From: Microbulbifer sp. TB1203
GTDB lineage: Bacteria > Pseudomonadota > Gammaproteobacteria > Pseudomonadales > Cellvibrionaceae
Direction: 5' to 3'
Length of the DNA stretch: 64,000 nucleotides
NCBI RefSeq assembly: GCF_030997045.1
Contig: NZ_CP116899.1
Location: 3,062,001-3,126,000 of the forward strand
The notes under the pieces were generated by a model. It was not told the DNA's origin, made no database searches, and saw only the letters and a program-made list of their open reading frames with translations. The number at the start of each line of letters is the position of its first letter. The stretch's first letter is position 1. The position numbers and the translations under genes were made by a program. Shown piece after piece: positions 1 through 8,495 of this stretch.

Positions 1-1
1 G

Positions 2-1453
2 TTGGACACCTACCCCAACCAGATCGAAGTGATCTGTTCCGAGCAAATGATGGACGCCTACTCCTCGGTGGGCATGCCCGTGGGCTACAACCACTGGTCC
101 TTCGGCAAGCAATTTATCAGCGTGGAAAACAACTACCAGCGCGGGCTCATGGGTCTGGCCTACGAAATAGTGATCAATTCCAACCCCTGCATCGCCTACC
201 TCATGGAAGAGAACACCATGACCATGCAGGCGCTGGTGATCGCCCACGCCAGTTACGGCCACAACTCCTTTTTCAAGGGCAACTACCTGTTCCGCAGCTG
301 GACCGATGCCAGCAGCATCATCGACTACCTGATCTTTGCCAAAAACTACATCGCCCGCTGCGAGGAACGCCACGGAGTGGACGAGGTGGAAGCAATCCTC
401 GATTCCTGCCACGCGCTGATGAATTACGGCGTGGACCGCTACAAGCGCCCCTATCCCATTTCCGCGATAGAAGAGGAGCGTCGACAGAAAGAACGGGAGG
501 AATATCGCCAGCGCCAGCTCAACGATCTGTGGCGCACCATCCCCAACCTCGGTGGTGCGGAAGAGGAAAAGGAACAGCAGCGCTTCCCCGAGGAACCCCA
601 GGAGAATATTCTCTATTTCGTGGAAAAGCATGCACCGCTACTGGAAAACTGGCAGCGGGAACTGGTGCGTATCGTGCGCAAACTGGCACAGTATTTTTAC
701 CCGCAGCGGCAGACCCAGGTGATGAACGAAGGCTGGGCCACCTTCTGGCACTACACCCTGCTGAGCGAACTGTACAAGCGCGGCCGGGTGACCGAAGGTT
801 TCATGATGGAATTCCTGCAGAGTCACACCAGTGTGATCTACCAGCCGCCCTTTGACAGCCCCTATTACAACGGCATCAACCCCTACACCCTGGGGTTCAG
901 TATTTTCACTGACCTGAGACGCATCTGCGAAAACCCCACCGAAGAGGACCGCGAGTGGTTTCCGGACATCGCCGGCAGCAACTGGAAGGAAACACTGCAA
1001 TTCGCCATGCGCGACTTCAAGGACGAGAGCTTTATCCTGCAGTTTCTCTCTCCCAAGGTGATGCGCGACATGAAACTCTTCTGCATCAGCGACGACGACC
1101 GCGAAAACGAAATCGTGGTCAACGCCATCCACGACGAAGACGGCTATCGCCAGCTGCGGGCCAATCTTGCGGGGCAGTACAACCTGGGCAACCGCGAGCC
1201 GAATATCCAGGTGTTCTCCGTGGATACCCGCGGGGACCGCTCAATGACCCTGCACCACACCCAGCACCGCCGCCGCCCCATGGGCAAGGACACCGGCGAA
1301 GTACTGCGCCACCTGCACCGGCTGTGGGGGTTCGACGTCCACCTGCACAGCCTGCACGGGGACGAAATCACCGCCAGTCACCACTGCCCGGAGCTGGGGC
1401 GCGACAGAATGGAAGGGGAAGAGGAATCGATGCTGGTACCTAAGCCGATTTGA
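2..1453 (+). CDS. SpoVR family protein (YcgB-like), 5' end outside the window
   Basis: The visible 483 residues match the SpoVR/YcgB family: the N-terminal stretch has the family pattern PVGYNHWSFGK followed by EIVINSNPCIAYLMEEN, with a conserved HASYGHNSFFK block after it. The family is about 500 residues long, so only a few dozen N-terminal residues are missing. The TTG at position 2 is simply the first in-frame codon and not the start. SpoVR proteins in proteobacteria are usually encoded with the kinase PrkA and YeaH; those genes would lie to the left. The biochemical role is unknown; the name comes from a Bacillus spore cortex phenotype. The reading frame is intact to its stop. Confidence 0.93.
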   Translation: MDTYPNQIEVICSEQMMDAYSSVGMPVGYNHWSFGKQFISVENNYQRGLMGLAYEIVINSNPCIAYLMEENTMTMQALVIAHASYGHNSFFKGNYLFRSWTDASSIIDYLIFAKNYIARCEERHGVDEVEAILDSCHALMNYGVDRYKRPYPISAIEEERRQKEREEYRQRQLNDLWRTIPNLGGAEEEKEQQRFPEEPQENILYFVEKHAPLLENWQRELVRIVRKLAQYFYPQRQTQVMNEGWATFWHYTLLSELYKRGRVTEGFMMEFLQSHTSVIYQPPFDSPYYNGINPYTLGFSIFTDLRRICENPTEEDREWFPDIAGSNWKETLQFAMRDFKDESFILQFLSPKVMRDMKLFCISDDDRENEIVVNAIHDEDGYRQLRANLAGQYNLGNREPNIQVFSVDTRGDRSMTLHHTQHRRRPMGKDTGEVLRHLHRLWGFDVHLHSLHGDEITASHHCPELGRDRMEGEEESMLVPKPI

Positions 1454-1507
1454 CTAATGACCAAAAGCGGAGAACCGGCTATTGGCCATTGGTCACTGAT
1501 GGACTGA

Positions 1508-2074
1508 TTACACCTCCAGCAACAACTTGGCCTTGGCCGCCAACTCGCTGCGTTCCCCCGGGTGCGCCACCAGCGCATCGGCACCGGCATCGAGCCAGCG
1601 CTGCCTGTCCGACTCCCCCGCCGGGGTTATCACCAGTACGCGCACCGTGGAGTACTCGCTGCGCGAGCGCAGGTGGTCCAGTATGCGAAAGCCGTCCGTC
1701 CCCACCAGTCCGGCGTCCAGCACCAGAAGCGCCGGCTTGCAGCCGGCCATCAGGGTGCCGGCCACAAAGATGTCACCGGCGACATCCACATCACAGCCCG
1801 CCTGTTGCAACGCCTGGCGCCCGGCGGCGGTCAGCTCCGGATCGCTAGCCAGAATCAGCACCTTGCGACTGGCGGCGGCCAGTTCGTTCGGTACCGGCAT
1901 GGCGTTGTCGCGCAGAAAGCCGACAAAGTCCTCGACACAGATACGGTGGTCGCCGCGCCCAGGCAGTTTGTAGGCCTTCAACTGGCCCCGCTCGATCCAG
2001 CGGATTACGGTGCGAAAGTTCACCCCGCAGTATCTGGCCGCCTCTCCAGTGGTGAGCACGTGCAGTTCGTTCAT
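1508..2074 (-). CDS. Excisionase/MerR-type HTH fused to a receiver-like domain
   Basis: The 188-residue protein has an N-terminal HTH_17-type DNA-binding domain (residues about 5-58; TTGEAARYCGVNFRTVIRWIERGQLKAYKLPGRGDHR in two parts, a pattern seen in excisionases and BldC-like regulators). Residues about 70-188 form a CheY-like domain: VLILASDPELTAAG, then LLVLDAGLVGTDGFRILDHLR, then VLVITPAG. The normal DD acid pocket is replaced by SD and the usual switch Lys is not obvious, so phosphorylation is doubtful, although an Asp is present in LVLDAG. It is a plausible cytoplasmic transcription regulator of unknown target. It is transcribed away from cca and converges on the SpoVR gene. Confidence 0.8.
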   Translation of the reverse strand: MNELHVLTTGEAARYCGVNFRTVIRWIERGQLKAYKLPGRGDHRICVEDFVGFLRDNAMPVPNELAAASRKVLILASDPELTAAGRQALQQAGCDVDVAGDIFVAGTLMAGCKPALLVLDAGLVGTDGFRILDHLRSRSEYSTVRVLVITPAGESDRQRWLDAGADALVAHPGERSELAAKAKLLLEV

Positions 2075-2302
2075 CTTATTATTTCTCCCCCAAACATCCT
2101 GCGATTGCTAAATAAGTCATTGCGATAGTATTTTTTTGTGCAAATGACCAAAACCGGCACTTTGTCACAAAAAATTCTGTTATTCCGCACAAACCTTATA
2201 AATTATGCTGCTCAATACTGCAAAACCAGACTTTAGCTCGGCCTTGCTATTTGTGTGACGAACAGAAAGCCAAGCCCCTCAAAAAAACCTCGAAAGATAG
2301 AG

Positions 2303-2330
2303 TTGACAGTTATGACAGGTTAAATAGAAT
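2303..2330 (+). promoter_or_regulatory. sigma70-type promoter upstream of a candidate small RNA / cca leader
   Basis: A perfect -35 TTGACA (2303-2308) is followed after 16 bases by TAGAAT (2325-2330). It lies in AT-rich DNA 200 bases upstream of cca. Transcription would begin near 2337. An intrinsic terminator follows within 80 bases, so this promoter probably makes a short RNA rather than only a cca message. Confidence 0.6.
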
Positions 2331-2336
2331 AGCCTA

Positions 2337-2415
2337 TATTGAACGGCGAGTGGATATTCCCCTAGCGATTACCCTAAGACCCTGGGCCCCCTTGCAATTT
2401 CGGGGCCTTTTTTTT
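2337..2415 (+). ncRNA. Candidate small RNA or attenuated leader, about 79 nt
   Basis: The interval is bounded by a near-consensus promoter (2303-2330) and an intrinsic terminator (2385-2415), and holds no convincing open reading frame. It contains a GGA trinucleotide in an AGTGGATATTCC context, which could be a CsrA-type site, but there is only one. I do not recognise the sequence as a known RNA family. An alternative reading is a leader in which read-through allows cca expression. Confidence 0.4.
2385..2415 (+). terminator. Intrinsic terminator of the candidate small RNA
   Basis: GGCCCC (2385-2390) pairs with GGGGCC (2402-2407) across an 11-base loop, followed by a run of eight T. The start codon of cca is more than 100 bases downstream. 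Confidence 0.65.
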
Positions 2416-2531
2416 ATCTTGCCGGATTCTTCCAATTCCCTCCCTTCGCCCCTCTGGGGCGCCAGTACCAGCGAATCTATGGCAGTTCACAGCGCTACCC
2501 GGCAAACCACTCCCTCCCGCGGAACTGCAAC

Positions 2532-3752
2532 ATGAAGGTCTACCTGGTGGGCGGCGCAGTGCGCGACAAACTGCTCGGGCGCCCGGTACAGGAGCGCGAC
2601 TGGGTCGTGGTGGGTGCCGACGAAGAGCAGATGCGCAACCTGGGCTTTACTCCGGTCGGCCGCGACTTCCCGGTATTCCTGCACCCTGACACCGGCGAGG
2701 AATACGCCCTGGCACGCACCGAGCGCAAGAGCGGCCACGGCTACGGCGGCTTCGCCGTGCACGCCGCGGCGGACGTCACCCTGGAGCAGGACCTGCTGCG
2801 CCGCGACCTCACCATCAACGCCATGGCGGAGGGCGAGGACGGCGAACTGATCGACCCCTACGGCGGCCGCGCCGACCTGGAGGCACGCCTGCTGCGCCAC
2901 GTCTCCCCCGCCTTCGCCGAAGACCCCTTGCGCATCCTGCGCGTGGCCCGCTTTGCCGCCCGCTACCACCACCTGGGCTTTACCATCGCCGACGACACTA
3001 TGACGCTGATGCGGCGCATGGTGGATGCAGGGGAAGTCCAGCACCTGGTGGCGGAGCGGGTATGGAAGGAAGTGAGCCGCGCCCTCACCGAGCCCGACCC
3101 GGACGTATTCATCCGCGTGCTGCGGGACTGTGGCGCACTGGCAATCCTGCTGCCGGAGGTGGACCGCCTGTTCGGCGTGCCCCAGCCGCCACAGCACCAC
3201 CCGGAAATCGACACCGGTGAACATGTACTCCTGGCCCTGCGCGCGGCTCCACCGCAGCTGCCTGTGCGCTTCGCGGTGCTGGTACACGACCTGGGCAAGG
3301 GGGTGACCCCGAAGGAAATACTGCCCAGCCACCGCGGCCATGAACAGGCCGGCCTGCCGCTGGTGCGGGATGTGTGCCGGCGGCTGCGCGTCCCCCGGCA
3401 CCTCACCGCCCTGGCCCTGGGCGTGTGCGAATACCACCTGCACTGCCACAAGGCCTTCGAACTGCGCCCGAAAACCCTGCTCAAGATCCTGCGGGCCCTG
3501 GACGCCTTCCGACGACCGGAACGTTTCGAGCAGTTCCTGCTCTCCTGCGAAGCCGACGCCCGCGGGCGCACAGGGCTGCGGGAGCGGGACTACCCGCAGG
3601 TGGACTACCTGCGCGCGGTGCGCGAGGCCGCCGCGGCAGTTTCCGCGGAGGCGCTGATGGCGCAGGGCTTCGAGGGCGCCGAACTGGGCAAAGCCCTGGA
3701 CCGGGAGCGCATCGCCGCCCTCACCCGGCTGAGGAAAACCTACGATGCGTAA
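2532..3752 (+). CDS. cca: Multifunctional CCA tRNA nucleotidyltransferase
   Basis: This 406-residue protein adds or repairs the 3' CCA of tRNAs from CTP and ATP without a template. The N-terminus carries the class II nucleotidyltransferase signature (VGGAVRDKLLG, then ERDWVVVGA), followed by the neck motif RRDLTINAMA and the tRNA-binding helices. Residues about 225-330 form an HD domain (FAVLVHDLGKG), which gives the phosphodiesterase/phosphatase activity typical of gammaproteobacterial enzymes. Length matches E. coli Cca (412). Its stop overlaps the start of the downstream pteridine reductase by 8 bases, so the two are probably co-translated. Confidence 0.97.
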   Translation: MKVYLVGGAVRDKLLGRPVQERDWVVVGADEEQMRNLGFTPVGRDFPVFLHPDTGEEYALARTERKSGHGYGGFAVHAAADVTLEQDLLRRDLTINAMAEGEDGELIDPYGGRADLEARLLRHVSPAFAEDPLRILRVARFAARYHHLGFTIADDTMTLMRRMVDAGEVQHLVAERVWKEVSRALTEPDPDVFIRVLRDCGALAILLPEVDRLFGVPQPPQHHPEIDTGEHVLLALRAAPPQLPVRFAVLVHDLGKGVTPKEILPSHRGHEQAGLPLVRDVCRRLRVPRHLTALALGVCEYHLHCHKAFELRPKTLLKILRALDAFRRPERFEQFLLSCEADARGRTGLRERDYPQVDYLRAVREAAAAVSAEALMAQGFEGAELGKALDRERIAALTRLRKTYDA

Positions 3753-4473
3753 CGCCCTTGTCACCGGAGCCGCCGCCCGCCTCGGCCGCGCCATGGCCCG
3801 CGAGCTGCACCGGGATCACCGGGTGATAGTGCACTACCGTCACTCCGCCGCGACGGCGCGGGGGCTGGTGGACGAACTCAACGGGATTCGCCCCGACTCC
3901 GCAGCGGCCCTGCACAGCAAACTGGCCGGCGCCGGCGACTGCGAGCGGCTGGCCGCGGAAGCGGTGGACCTCTGGGGCGGAGTGGATACCCTGGTCAACA
4001 ACGCCTCCGCCTTCCACCCGACACCGATCGGCGATGCGAACGAGGAACAGTGGGACCAGATGATCGGGAGCAACCTGAAGGCGCCCTTCTTTCTCTCACA
4101 GGCCCTGGCAGAGACACTGGCCCGGGACAACGGCTGCATCGTCAATATGGCGGACATCCATGCCGAGCGTCCCATGCCCCGCCACACCCTCTACTGTGCC
4201 GCCAAAGCCGGTCTGGTGATGCTGACCAAAAGCCTCGCGCTGGAACTGGCACCGCGGGTGCGGGTGAATGCCATCGCCCCCGGCGCGATTCTGTGGCCGG
4301 AGCAGGAAAGGGTGGACGACGCGGCCAGGGCGCGGATACTCTCGCGCATTCCCCTGGCCCGCACCGGCGGTGAGAAGAATATAGTCCGCACCCTGCGTTT
4401 CCTGGTGAGCGAGGCGCCCTATATCAGCGGCCAGGTCATCGCGGTGGACGGCGGCCGCAGCCTCAATATTTGA
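3745..4473 (+). CDS. Pteridine reductase, SDR family (FolM-like)
   Basis: A 242-residue short-chain dehydrogenase with the NADPH-binding motif TGAAARLGRAMA at the N-terminus, NNAS at about residue 92, the catalytic pair in YCAAKAGLVMLTKSLA, and a C-terminal GGRSLN. The TGAxxRLG form of the glycine motif and the cofactor loop HYRHSA are typical of pteridine reductases, which reduce dihydrobiopterin/dihydrofolate-type pterins (FolM in E. coli makes dihydromonapterin). It overlaps cca by 8 bases. folB and folK, two other pterin genes, lie 4 kb downstream on the other strand but are not co-transcribed with it. Substrate is inferred from family features. Confidence 0.88.
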   Translation: MRNALVTGAAARLGRAMARELHRDHRVIVHYRHSAATARGLVDELNGIRPDSAAALHSKLAGAGDCERLAAEAVDLWGGVDTLVNNASAFHPTPIGDANEEQWDQMIGSNLKAPFFLSQALAETLARDNGCIVNMADIHAERPMPRHTLYCAAKAGLVMLTKSLALELAPRVRVNAIAPGAILWPEQERVDDAARARILSRIPLARTGGEKNIVRTLRFLVSEAPYISGQVIAVDGGRSLNI

Positions 4474-4489
4474 AGCGGGAGCAAGCGGA

Positions 4490-5083
4490 GTGAACAGCAA
4501 AACCTTTATCGACGCCCAGACCCTGCTGGAAGACTCCTACGGCCTGGCCCTGCAGGTATTCGAGAGCGGCTTCCGACCCGACTATATCGTCGGCGTCTGG
4601 CGCGGCGGCGCGCCGGTGGGCATCGCGGTGCAGGAGATGTTCGACTACCTGGGCATGCACGCCGACCATATTGCCATCCGCACCTCCTCCTACCACGGCA
4701 TCGACCAGCGGCGCAAAGAGGTCCGGGTGCACGGCCTCACCTACCTGATCAAGCGGGTGCAGTCCCACGAATCGCTGCTGATCGTCGACGACGTCTACGA
4801 CACCGGCCTGAGCATCCAACAGGCGATCAGCGACCTGCGGAACGCCTGCAAGAAAAACACCCCGGATATCCGTGTGGCCTGCCCCTACTACAAACCCGGC
4901 CGCAACCAGACCGGGCGCAAGCCCGACTACTACCTGCACCGCACCGACGAGTGGCTGGTGTTTCCCCATGAGCTCAAGGGCCTCACTCCGCAGGAAATCG
5001 CCCGGCACAAACCCGCCCTGCAAAAGCACCTGGAGCTGCTGAGCAGGCTTAAAAACCCCGAAGAAGAAATGGCTGCCCTGTAG
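4490..5083 (+). CDS. Purine-type phosphoribosyltransferase (hypoxanthine phosphoribosyltransferase-like)
   Basis: The 197-residue protein has a type I PRTase fold: the substrate loop VWRGGAPVG near residue 38 and the PRPP-binding motif LLIVDDVYDTGLS near residue 95. It is annotated in relatives as hypoxanthine phosphoribosyltransferase, which would salvage purine bases with PRPP, but it is shorter in the hood region than Hpt and substrate is not certain. The start is GTG at 4490, 17 bases after the pteridine reductase stop; no ATG gives a complete PRTase domain. It is probably the last gene of a cca operon. Confidence 0.82.
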   Translation: MNSKTFIDAQTLLEDSYGLALQVFESGFRPDYIVGVWRGGAPVGIAVQEMFDYLGMHADHIAIRTSSYHGIDQRRKEVRVHGLTYLIKRVQSHESLLIVDDVYDTGLSIQQAISDLRNACKKNTPDIRVACPYYKPGRNQTGRKPDYYLHRTDEWLVFPHELKGLTPQEIARHKPALQKHLELLSRLKNPEEEMAAL

Positions 5084-5185
5084 GAGCGGCGACCGCCAGG
5101 GATGGCGGAAATGCAGATTTTGCAGGAGCAAAAATCTGTCCATGGCCGCGATCGCGCCTTCAGATTTACCCCGCGGCCGCTACAG
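5081..5185. repeat. REP-like palindromic repeat with the TAGGAGCGGC core (degenerate copy)
   Basis: The left edge reads TGTAGGAGCGGC and the interior TCCATGGCCGCGATCGCG, ending in GCGGCCGCTACAG. These are the building blocks of the palindromes at 8346-8424, 10990-11067 and 43930. This copy is longer and less symmetrical and contains a second inner inverted repeat (CAGATTTTGC/GCAAAAATCTG). It sits immediately after the phosphoribosyltransferase stop. Confidence 0.7.
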
Positions 5186-5257
5186 ATTTCACTTCAATTT
5201 CACCCGCACCTTGTCACAATGACCCGGCGAGCAGATGACAAATAAAGAAGCGCGCCG

Positions 5258-5947
5258 GTGATTCCCCTCAAAATACTACTGATCGAAGACAACCCCACCA
5301 TCGCCCGCCAGGTCGGCGAATTCCTCCAGGCGCACGGCTGGCAACTGGACTTCGCCCACAATGGGCGCCTGGGCATCGGACTCGCACTGGAACAGATCTA
5401 CGACCTGGTCATCCTCGATCTCAACCTGCCGGATATCGACGGCCTGGATGTCTGCCGGCAGATCAGGGAGGGAGCCCAGGTGAACATACCGGTGCTGATG
5501 CTCACCGCGCGGGACGCCTTTGCGGACAAGGCACAGGGCTTTAATACCGGCGCCGATGACTACCTCACCAAACCGTTCGACCCCCGGGAACTGGCGCTGC
5601 GCTGCCGCGCCCTGGCGCGCAGAAACCAGTTGCATCGGAGCAACCGGATCTGTATCGGCGAACTGACCATTCGCCACCGCGAACAGTTTGCACACAGGGC
5701 CGGACGGCCGCTGAAACTCACTGCCACCGGCTTCCGCATACTGATCATCCTCGCCCGCGCCTACCCGGAAGCGGTGAGCCGCTCGGCCATCACGCACCAG
5801 CTCTGGGGGGACAATCCGCCGGAAACCGATGCGCTGAAATCCCATATCTACAGCCTGCGCCAGTCCCTGGACAAACCCTTCGCCACACCCATGCTTAAAA
5901 CCATCACCAATGTGGGCTACCAACTGGAAACAGCCGGTGAAAATTGA
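5258..5947 (+). CDS. OmpR/PhoB-family response regulator
   Basis: The 229-residue protein has a receiver domain (acidic pair E10-D11, phospho-acceptor D54 in LVILDLNLPD, switch residue in MLTARD, conserved Lys in LTKPFD) and a C-terminal winged-helix domain (residues about 125-225, ending in TLK..NVGYQLE style sequence). The start is GTG at 5258, the only one giving a full beta-1 strand (IPLKILLIED). It overlaps the sensor kinase gene by 11 bases, a standard two-component operon. The stimulus is unknown; no adjacent transport or resistance gene identifies it. Confidence 0.95.
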   Translation: MIPLKILLIEDNPTIARQVGEFLQAHGWQLDFAHNGRLGIGLALEQIYDLVILDLNLPDIDGLDVCRQIREGAQVNIPVLMLTARDAFADKAQGFNTGADDYLTKPFDPRELALRCRALARRNQLHRSNRICIGELTIRHREQFAHRAGRPLKLTATGFRILIILARAYPEAVSRSAITHQLWGDNPPETDALKSHIYSLRQSLDKPFATPMLKTITNVGYQLETAGEN

Positions 5948-7187
5948 CCGCAGCATCCAGCGGCGCGTGTTTGCCACCTTCGGCGCTTTCACCCTGCTGC
6001 TCTGCCTCGTCTACACCGGCATCTGCGTGCTGGTGGCCTATATCATCGAGGACCAGGTGTTGGACAACCTGCTAGCCGATGAGGCCCACTATATCGAACA
6101 GCGGTTTCGGGCCAGCGGAAAAATTCCCCCGCCGCGGCTTCCTTATATCGAGCTCTATTCCGAGAGCAACCCGCCCCCGGCCGATGTCCTCGCGGCACTG
6201 CCCGAAGGCGCGACAAAAGCCGAGTGGTTCAGCGACGGCGTGCGGCACTTCCACTTGCGCAAGCTGAATCTGAACGGCGATACCTCGCCGATACTCGCCG
6301 CGGAGGTCGGCCGGCTGTTGACGGTTTCCCGCCAGTCCGGCGAGCTGCTATGGCTATTGGTTGCCGCGCTGCTGGCGACCTCGGCGCTGGCGATCTGGAT
6401 GGCCTACCGGCTGTCATCCAGAACCATCCGACCGGTGATCGCACTCGCCAGGGAAGTCAAAAACCAGCAGTACGCCGACACGCCACTGTCTCTACCTTCC
6501 TGTTCCGCAGGGGATGAGATCGGTTTTTTGGCCAGGACCCTGGAAAGATCATTCAATCAACTGAAACTCGCACTGCGGCGCGAATCCGAATTTACCCGAG
6601 ACGTCAGCCACGAATTGCGCACCGCGATCACCATTGTCAAAAACACCCTGGCGCTCTCCCACCTGCGAAACCTGTCACCACAGGAGACGAAAGAGCTGCG
6701 CACTACCGTAGAAGCCATGGAGAACACCATCTCTGCGCTGCTCGCACTGGCGCGCGCCGAGTCCGTCGAACAGAGGCCATTCGACCTCCGCCCACTGCTG
6801 GAAAACCGCATACTCGCCCTGCACCGTAGAGTTCCGGAAAGGCGGTTCCAGGTGCGGCTGGAGATACCGGACAGCTACCCGATTGCCGGCAATAGCCACT
6901 TGGCGACCCTGCTGATCGACAACCTGCTCAACAACGCCGTCCGACACGCGTCCCGGCCGCAATTGCACATCCGGGAAGATGGGTCTGCCCTGGTTTTCGA
7001 GAACCCGATTGGCGAGCCCTTCGATACGGATACCTCCCTGCTCCCGGGAGAAAAAAGTGAACAGAACGACGGCATGGGCCAGGGCCTTTACCTGGTCAAA
7101 AGAATAGCCGATGCACTGGGCTGGGACTTGTCCACCAAGTGCGATGAAAAGCTGTTCACCTGCGCTGTCTATCCGGCTGCGGCTTGA
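5937..7187 (+). CDS. Sensor histidine kinase partner of the upstream response regulator
   Basis: From the GTG at 5937 the 416-residue protein has a first membrane helix (about 12-37), a periplasmic segment of about 100 residues, a second helix (about 137-158), a HAMP-like linker, a HisKA domain with DVSHELRTAITIVKNT (phospho-His near 225), and a HATPase_c domain with the N box LLIDNLLNNAVRHA and a late G box GMGQGLYLVKRI. An upstream in-frame start at 5910 is possible, but it lies inside the regulator gene and lacks a ribosome site. The short sensor domain has no recognisable ligand-binding fold, so the signal is unknown. Confidence 0.94.
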   Translation: MKIDRSIQRRVFATFGAFTLLLCLVYTGICVLVAYIIEDQVLDNLLADEAHYIEQRFRASGKIPPPRLPYIELYSESNPPPADVLAALPEGATKAEWFSDGVRHFHLRKLNLNGDTSPILAAEVGRLLTVSRQSGELLWLLVAALLATSALAIWMAYRLSSRTIRPVIALAREVKNQQYADTPLSLPSCSAGDEIGFLARTLERSFNQLKLALRRESEFTRDVSHELRTAITIVKNTLALSHLRNLSPQETKELRTTVEAMENTISALLALARAESVEQRPFDLRPLLENRILALHRRVPERRFQVRLEIPDSYPIAGNSHLATLLIDNLLNNAVRHASRPQLHIREDGSALVFENPIGEPFDTDTSLLPGEKSEQNDGMGQGLYLVKRIADALGWDLSTKCDEKLFTCAVYPAAA

Positions 7188-7259
7188 AGGTATCCATCCT
7201 TCACCGGAATTTTACCCGGTGGTTTGTAAGGTTCTCCTGTCAATCAGGAGAACTGCACC

Positions 7260-8342
7260 ATGGGTAAAAAACTGCTGTTTATATTTTCCTCTTTTCTTTT
7301 ATTGTTGCTGGCAACCGGGTTCTGGTTAAAGAGCCTGATCCCACCGCCGCAGGATCACCACGCACTGGCGCAAACCGTCCCCGCCGACCTGGATTACCTG
7401 CGGCAGAGGCCGGCGGAAAGCCGGGGCAGAATACTCGCGGTGGTCACCAGCACCGGCACCCTGGGTAGCACTGGAAAGTCCACCGGCTACGAACTGACCG
7501 AACTGGCCCGGCCCTACTATGTGTTTGTCGCCAACGGTTTTGACGTGGATATCGCCAGCCCCGAGGGCGGCCTGCCGCCAGTCGTTATCGACAACGACGA
7601 TATGGGTCCCTTCGACTACGCCTTTCTCAACGATCCACAGGCACAGGAGAAGCTGCACAACAGCATCCCGGTAGATCAGGTAGCCGAAGAAAATTACCGG
7701 GCCGTGTTCTTTGTCGGCGGCAAGGGTGCCATGTTCGATTTTCCCGACAACCCGGCGATCCAGCGCCTGGTGCGCGAGCTATACCGGGACGGCAAGGTGA
7801 TCGGCGCCGTGTGTCACGGGCCGGCGGCGCTGGCCAATGTCACGCTGGAAAACGGCGAATCGCTGGTGTCCAACCGTCGGGTGACGGGCTTCACCAATGA
7901 AGAGGAGCTGTTCCTAATTCCCGATGCGCGGGAAATATTTCCCTATTTGCTGGAAGACCGGCTGCGCAACAGCGGTGCGATTTTCGAGCCGGGGCCGGCC
8001 TACCTGAAGCAGGTCAGTATCGACGGCCAGTTGCTGACGGGACAGAATCCCTGGTCCACCTGGCCCGTGGCGGAGGCGATGGTGACGGCGCTGGGCTACA
8101 AGCCGGTTCCGCGCGCAATCACGCCAGCGGAAAATACCGTGGAAATACTGCTGGCCTATGAACAACGGGGAAGGGCAACGGCGGGAGAAAAGCTGCAGCA
8201 AATGCAACAACAAGAAGGAGAGGCCATCGACCGGCGGCTGTTGGCGATGCACGGCATAGTGGCCGCCATGCGCGGCGAGATAGGCAAATCGCTGGATCTT
8301 GTCCGGCTGCTGGCGCAGGCCGGGAGCTACGAAGCTCAATAG
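7260..8342 (+). CDS. Membrane-anchored DJ-1/PfpI family (type 1 glutamine amidotransferase-like) protein
   Basis: A 360-residue protein with an N-terminal membrane helix or uncleaved signal (residues 5-24) followed by a DJ-1/PfpI domain. The nucleophile elbow AVCHGPAAL places the reactive Cys near residue 184, and FFVGGKGAMFDFPDN matches class I glutamine amidotransferase-like proteins related to Hsp31/YhbO. Known relatives act as chaperones, deglycases or glyoxalases; which applies here cannot be told. A C-terminal helical extension of about 90 residues (QQMQQQEGEAIDRR) is additional to the core fold. The ribosome site AGGAGA is well placed, and the preceding hairpin ACCGGAATTTTACCCGGT (7203-7220) may end the two-component operon. 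Confidence 0.85.
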   Translation: MGKKLLFIFSSFLLLLLATGFWLKSLIPPPQDHHALAQTVPADLDYLRQRPAESRGRILAVVTSTGTLGSTGKSTGYELTELARPYYVFVANGFDVDIASPEGGLPPVVIDNDDMGPFDYAFLNDPQAQEKLHNSIPVDQVAEENYRAVFFVGGKGAMFDFPDNPAIQRLVRELYRDGKVIGAVCHGPAALANVTLENGESLVSNRRVTGFTNEEELFLIPDAREIFPYLLEDRLRNSGAIFEPGPAYLKQVSIDGQLLTGQNPWSTWPVAEAMVTALGYKPVPRAITPAENTVEILLAYEQRGRATAGEKLQQMQQQEGEAIDRRLLAMHGIVAAMRGEIGKSLDLVRLLAQAGSYEAQ

Positions 8343-8345
8343 TCC

Positions 8346-8424
8346 CTGTAGGAGCGGCCCATGGCCGCGATCAGGCTTGGAGCAAACCTGAAATATCGAT
8401 CGCGGCCAACGGCCGCTCCTACAG
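8346..8424. repeat. REP-like palindrome, complete copy
   Basis: CTGTAGGAGCGGCC at the left pairs with GGCCGCTCCTACAG at the right; inner arms ATGGCCGCGATC and GATCGCGGCCAA also pair. The element starts 4 bases after the preceding stop codon. It belongs to the same family as 10990-11067. Confidence 0.85.
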
Positions 8425-8456
8425 AAAATGGGGCCCGGCCTGGCCCTCTCCCCCGG

Positions 8457-8482
8457 CCCCTCTCCCATAAATGGGAGAGGGG
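8457..8482. repeat. Short perfect hairpin repeat, CCCCTCTCCC type
   Basis: CCCCTCTCCCAT and ATGGGAGAGGGG are perfect complements with a 2-base loop. An almost identical hairpin with a GCTTTGC centre lies at 15581-15607 after rpoD. No T-run follows, so it is a dispersed repeat rather than a clear intrinsic terminator; it could still end the DJ-1 or folK transcripts. Confidence 0.7.
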
Positions 8483-8495
8483 AGAAAAGACGAGG

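Noticed and set aside
2487..3794. 435-residue minus-strand frame antisense to cca
   Set aside because: No domain pattern; cca on the plus strand has all catalytic motifs.
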